Below are positions 60,101 through 64,000 of a stretch of DNA of 64,000 nucleotides, in pieces. Both the position numbers and the translations under genes were made by a program. The number at the start of each line of letters is the position of its first letter. Within the stretch, counting starts at the first letter, position 1. The DNA comes from Drechmeria coniospora (Eukaryota > Ascomycota > Sordariomycetes > Hypocreales > Ophiocordycipitaceae). Where the stretch lies: positions 5,095,157-5,159,156 of the forward strand of contig NC_054391.1 in the NCBI RefSeq assembly GCF_001625195.1. Direction: 5' to 3'. The notes below the pieces were generated by a model, which was not told the origin of the DNA, ran no database searches, and saw nothing but the letters and a program-made list of their open reading frames with translations.

Positions 60101-62000
60101 GGAACGAGCGTTTGGGGTGTGCTGCGAAAGTCTGCCTGCCATGAATTACTCGGTGCATCAAACGGCGGCGGCATGTTACACGTGCTCTCGAGTCAACGTC
60201 CCCTCCCCAACTCTCCCCGTTGCCCGTCTACGGACGAGCAGCGTACCTGGCACCAGAGGAAGACGGACTTGCTACGAAATCGCCACGCAGCACCCATCAA
60301 TGTCTCGCCGTCGCTGCTGGGCGTCGTCGTCGTGGCTCCGGCTTTCCAAGCACGAGTACTTGCTCAAGTACGGAGCACCGTCGTGGCAGGGAGGCACCAT
60401 CACATACGCAAGTACGGAGTATTAGTTGTATTACTCTTCCGTGCTTTCGCCACACATGTCAACGTACGTCGCAGTACGGGGGCACAGTACCTATAGTACG
60501 TGTACATTCTTGAGCCGGCATAGGCCGCCCCCACCCCACTCCGCGCGAACTGCTTGCTACCTTGGTGCCTAGCAGGTGGTATTATTTAGTACCTGGTTCT
60601 TGGCCGATGCAACCTCACTGGCAGCGGTCGAGAAGCACGACAGACCACCATCCTCCATCGGCCCTTGCAAGTACATGCACGTCTTGTGCCTGCAGTACGC
60701 TGACATTTCAGCTGCACTGGTACTGCGCATGTACGTGCCGGCGTGCATGTGCTGTGGGCGTGCATCCAAGTCCCGTGCGCCTACGTAATGGAGGGATGCG
60801 CCCTTCCTGCAACATCGACCTCCGCCACGAGACTGCACTTGCACGCAGCACCAAGCGCTACGCCAAGCGCTATACCGAGTGCTGTGCCATGCGCCGTGCC
60901 AAGTCCTGTGACGAGTGCCGCGACAAGTGCTATACTGTACAATACATGTACCTACTTAAGCACGGAGAACCAAGTTAAGTAGGTGCAGTAGCTACAGTAG
61001 GTACAGTACGGAGTAGGTACAGTAGGTACAGTAGGTACAAGGTACAGTAGGTGTACTGTACGTGCAAGTATAAGTGTACCGCTACAAGTACGCTTGTCCA
61101 AGTATACCAACTCGTACCAAGCCAAGGTCGAGAAGCACGTAATTACTTCGTATGGACTTTCCGTCCTCCGTACTTGTACTCGCAATACCAAGACCTGCCA
61201 TTCCCCGAGCCTCCTTGGTTTGTCCCACGACACGCGATCTCGGCCATTCTTGCAAGTACAGCTACATGTGCAAGTCTGCAAGTACAGTATTTACCCTTAC
61301 AGGCACAAAGTACAAGTAATACGATTCCATGCACTTGCAGTTGAGCGGCTGGTTGTGCTGTGCTTGCTCCGTGGTGTTTATTGCTCGCACTCGCTTCCTT
61401 CCCATGCCTGCCGAACGAGCGGGAGCAGGCTCTTCCTCTACAACGTGGCGAATCCGCCCGCGGACAAGACGCGCCGCATCGCCATCTTCTTGCCGCAAGT
61501 GCATGTAGGTGTATTTGTGATTACTTGTCCTTGCAAGTACTCCGTATGCCGAGATCCCCTTTGCCGACAACCCCACCCGCTGCGGTGGCACCGTCTCCTT
61601 TCTCGGCAGCCCGTCTACAGCTACAAGTGCTGTGAGTAAGTGAACCTACAGTACTCCGTAATTACACCTGCATCTACATGTACACCTGACCTGAGTACTT
61701 ACACCTAAGTACATGTACATGTCCAACGAATGTTACACCCACCAGGTACTGTACTACTCATCTGCATGCCTGCTAACCTTAGTACCCACTTACATGTGCA
61801 CCTACAGTACAACCATGTAAGTACTTAGTATTACACCCAGTGGGTCGGGTCGTGGCCCATCACATCCACATACCAAATACTGTACCTAAGTCCCGTATTA
61901 TTACTTGTTGATAGTGCAAGTACGGAGTATTTCCTGCATGTACGGAGTACATGTAACAATTACATCTACACCTACCCCTGACAGTACTACAGTACGTCTC
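57150..62000. repeat. Extended mosaic of TACTCCGTAC / GTACTTAC / CTTGCAAGTAC words
   Basis: CGGAGTA/TACTCCG occurs near 57570, 57680, 57690, 57833, 57905, 58140, 58365, 58792, 59640, 60412, 61006, 61543, 61650, 61923 and 61940. Runs of GTACAGTAAGTACAGTAAGT (57850-57880) and GTAGGTACAGTAGGTACAGT (60990-61050) are short tandem arrays of a 10-bp unit. Unlike a microsatellite, most copies are separated by unrelated sequence. Confidence 0.75.
57677..57698. repeat. 22-bp perfect palindrome
   Basis: A perfect inverted repeat without spacer, centred between 57687 and 57688. Its core is GTACGGAGTACTCCGTAC, flanked by AT on each side. It contains CGG-N6-CCG (CGGAGTACTCCG). Confidence 0.9.
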
Positions 62001-62692
62001 CCTTCATACAGTACGCGGTGCTTAGCATCGTCAACGGCGTGCCCTTCGACCTCGTCGAGCGGCCCTCGCTCCGTCTTGCGTACTTGCGCCTGCTGTGCGG
62101 CGCTCTCGTGCATGCGAATGCACCGAGGCCGAGCAGCCTGGCGAGTAGCTTCCCCTGTATGAGCTCCAGCTTGCACGAGAGGTCGTCGTCATGCTCGCCT
62201 GCCGTCCCACCTCCTGCCACCAGGCACGCGGGCGGCCCAGAACGGCGGTGCGGCTACGGCTGAGGGCGAACAGCACCAACGTCGACGCGGGCAGGTGAAG
62301 CAAAATTAAATCTTCTGTTACAGCTCCTTCGTTGGTAAGCATGTGCGGTATCGAAAATAAAGTCCTTCTCACCGGCACCGCCGTTGCCGTCACGCGAGCG
62401 TCCATCTGCGTGTGGCCAAGGGTTCCGGTACGCCATGACCACCGCGTCGGCCGCCCACCGATCGCCTGAGCAAATATCATCCCGCATGTTGAACAAAGGC
62501 AATCGCTATTTCGTACACGGAATACAGATATTGCGCGCCCGCCCGCCCGCCCGAATGCTTCGCTTTTCCCCCCATGACGAAAACGCACCGACGCTGGCTG
62601 TTTGCGGGCGCCGTCGTCGACTCCCAACCGGCCCGTCGTTCCCGTCATCAACTCGCCGTCGTCGTATGCATGTGCATGCCATCGAACCAGCC

Positions 62693-64000
62693 TTACACGC
62701 GTTGGAGAATCGCAGCAAATCTCTCCGCCACCTGCCGACCTGTTAGCCCATGGCGCCGGCAAAGGGGAGGCCGGGGGAGGCCCGCGCTCACCTCTGGCGT
62801 CGACTTGATGAACGGAAGTTCGAAGAACATGTACTTCTCGTTCTTGACGAGTTCGAGAGCCGTGAGCATGAGGCCCCACGGCTGAGGCCAGTACCCAACC
62901 AGCCGCTCGAGCAGAACGCGCGTAATCTCCTGCCGGATTTCCGACTCCTCGGCGTCGTTGAGGTCTTTCCCGAACACGTAGAGGATCACTTGGCTGAAAA
63001 ACTCCGAGTAGCCGTTCGGGAACCGCAGCTGGTTGACCATGCACCACACCAGGCAGTACCTGGCCTCGGGCGGGAGCTCGTGCAGGAGCAGCGAGAGCGT
63101 CGAGACGTCGCTTTCGCTGCCCGTCACCGTCGCCGCGCTCGCCGCCTGCGCCATGCGTTCCGAGGCGTGCCGGCCAATGTACGTCACCACGGCGGCGATG
63201 ACCCGCCCGTTGGCCGCCACCGGCACGTGGCCGTACGTCGTCTCGCTGGCCTTGCTGTGCGTCATGGTATGCGCAATCTGCGCCACGTTGTCTTCGGCCG
63301 GCCCGTCCTGCAGGACCTGGTCGAGGAGCGCGAGGAGCCCGCAGTCGCGCAACGTCGCCGTCGCCTCCTCGACGAGTCGGGGGTGCGTCTTGGTCCCCTC
63401 GACCCGATCCACCTTGAGGCCAGGCTGCATCGGGTCCGGCAGCTTGCCGAAGTTCTGCTGCTGCGGCGTCGCCGACAGGATGACGTTGAGCAGCTGCGTG
63501 CAGTGCGCCGGCACGCTCGCGCACAGCCTGACGTGGTTCGCCGCGAGGAAGTCCGGAAAGTCGTGCTGGAGAACGACGAGGAGCTTCAGCGTCGCGCGGT
63601 ACAGCTCCTTCGCCACGGGCTGCGAGGTGAACGACTTCACCTGCTCGCCTAGGCAGTCGAGCAGCTGCACCATCAAGTTGGCGTACGGTTCCCACCCTGC
63701 GTTGTCCGGCAGCTGCAGCAGCGCCGGCATGAACGCTCGGTGCTGGAGCAGCGACAGCCATCCGAAGAGGAAGCCGGGGAAGTGAAGAGGGCCGAGTCCC
63801 TCGAACCGCGTGGCAAAGTTCAGGACCATCTGTCGCTCGTCCTCCGCCACGTCGTCCGAGAAGCTGCGCATGTCGTGCAGGAGGAAGGAGAAGAGACGGT
63901 AGAATGCCCTCTGGTTGAAATGCTCCCCTCTCTTGACGTGGTGGTGGGTGAGAACCAGCTTGATCAGGATCACGATCGAATCGAGCAAGCACGTCGGCGA
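62693..64000 (-). CDS. NOT1: CCR4-NOT complex scaffold NOT1, C-terminal part (partial)
   Basis: C-terminal region of the large scaffold of the CCR4-NOT deadenylase complex, which controls mRNA decay and transcription; this end normally binds NOT2 and NOT3/5. The exon 62792-64000 is open to the window edge (403 codons). A 60-bp intron (donor GTGAGC, acceptor CGGCAG) leads to a final 13-codon exon, 62693-62731, ending VAERFAAILQRV. Recognisable NOT1 segments are YRLFSFLLHDMRSF, LHFPGFLFGWLSLLQHRAFM, LLVVLQHDFPDFLAANHVRL, LPDPMQPGLKVDRVEG, LHELPPEARYCLVWCMVNQL, LRFPNGYSEFFSQVILYVFG and ITRVLLERLVGYWPQPWGLM. Homologues exceed 2000 residues, so most of the gene lies beyond 64000. A second open frame on the same strand (62031-63992) is a GC-driven shadow. 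Confidence 0.94.
   Translation of the reverse strand, partial: SPTCLLDSIVILIKLVLTHHHVKRGEHFNQRAFYRLFSFLLHDMRSFSDDVAEDERQMVLNFATRFEGLGPLHFPGFLFGWLSLLQHRAFMPALLQLPDNAGWEPYANLMVQLLDCLGEQVKSFTSQPVAKELYRATLKLLVVLQHDFPDFLAANHVRLCASVPAHCTQLLNVILSATPQQQNFGKLPDPMQPGLKVDRVEGTKTHPRLVEEATATLRDCGLLALLDQVLQDGPAEDNVAQIAHTMTHSKASETTYGHVPVAANGRVIAAVVTYIGRHASERMAQAASAATVTGSESDVSTLSLLLHELPPEARYCLVWCMVNQLRFPNGYSEFFSQVILYVFGKDLNDAEESEIRQEITRVLLERLVGYWPQPWGLMLTALELVKNEKYMFFELPFIKSTPEVSAGLPRPPLCRRHGLTGRQVAERFAAILQRV

Larger units (their letters stand above)
56869..62692. other. Gene-poor, repeat-rich interval (about 5.8 kb)
   Basis: No supported gene. Apart from about 250 bp that should be the RING gene promoter, most of the stretch is an irregular mosaic of the dispersed motif family. 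The segments 58.8-59.3, 59.7-60.4 and 62.0-62.7 kb are less repetitive, GC-richer, and contain only short frames without recognisable domains. Confidence 0.5.

Noticed and set aside
57150..62000. CRISPR-like array of short repeats
   Set aside because: Spacing and repeat length are irregular, copies occur in both orientations, there are no cas genes, and the organism is eukaryotic.
62031..63992. A 653-codon frame on the same strand as NOT1
   Set aside because: Shifted frame of the NOT1 exon, Arg/Ala/Gly-rich and without a domain. NOT1 signatures lie in the other frame.

Overview
The window looks like nuclear DNA of a filamentous ascomycete (Pezizomycotina, most likely Sordariomycetes/Hypocreales). 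The genes are split by short introns, mostly 50-90 bp with GTRNGT-type donors and CTRAC-like branch points. The protein families are typical of these fungi: Fungal_trans_2 regulator, DUF3632, EasF-like methyltransferase, GDS1-type winged helix, MET10-type sulfite reductase. Coding DNA is GC-rich. I see no rRNA or tRNA gene, CRISPR array or intact transposon.

Layout. 0-5 kb: the 3' end of an unidentified gene, an EasF/EgtD-family N-methyltransferase (1.3-2.5 kb) and, convergent with it, a Fungal_trans_2 regulator (2.7-5.0 kb). This could be the edge of a specialised-metabolite locus. 5-10.2 kb: gene-poor, with a minisatellite. 10.2-11.3 kb: a small C2H2 zinc-finger protein. 11.3-15.8 kb: gene-poor. 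15.8-21 kb: an FAD amine oxidase convergent with MET10 (sulfite reductase flavoprotein subunit). 23.5-27 kb: a P1B copper-type ATPase, divergent from MET10. 27-30.9 kb: repeats. 30.9-32 kb: a Pcl1/Pas1-type cyclin. 32-42 kb: about 10 kb without a recognisable gene. 42-43.5 kb: CDC2/CDK1, with a minisatellite filling its first intron. 45.8-50.8 kb: an IMPACT-family protein divergent from an OMS1-like mitochondrial methyltransferase, which is convergent with a GDS1-type winged-helix protein. 51-55 kb: repeat-rich. 55-56.9 kb: a DUF3632 protein convergent with a small RING protein. 57-62.7 kb: repeat-rich. 62.7-64 kb: the C-terminal part of NOT1, running off the window.

The genes form no single pathway. 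Several are housekeeping (cell cycle: CDC2 and a Pho85-type cyclin; mRNA turnover: NOT1; sulfate assimilation: MET10; mitochondrial function: OMS1-like; metal export: ATPase). The most distinctive non-gene feature is a dispersed short motif family built on GTACTCCG/CGGAGTAC and CTTGCAAGTACTTAC-like words. It forms dense islands in the gene-poor stretches, and I did not see it in the exons. Its longest perfect palindrome is 22 bp. All exon boundaries were inferred by hand from splice signals, frame continuity and family resemblance.
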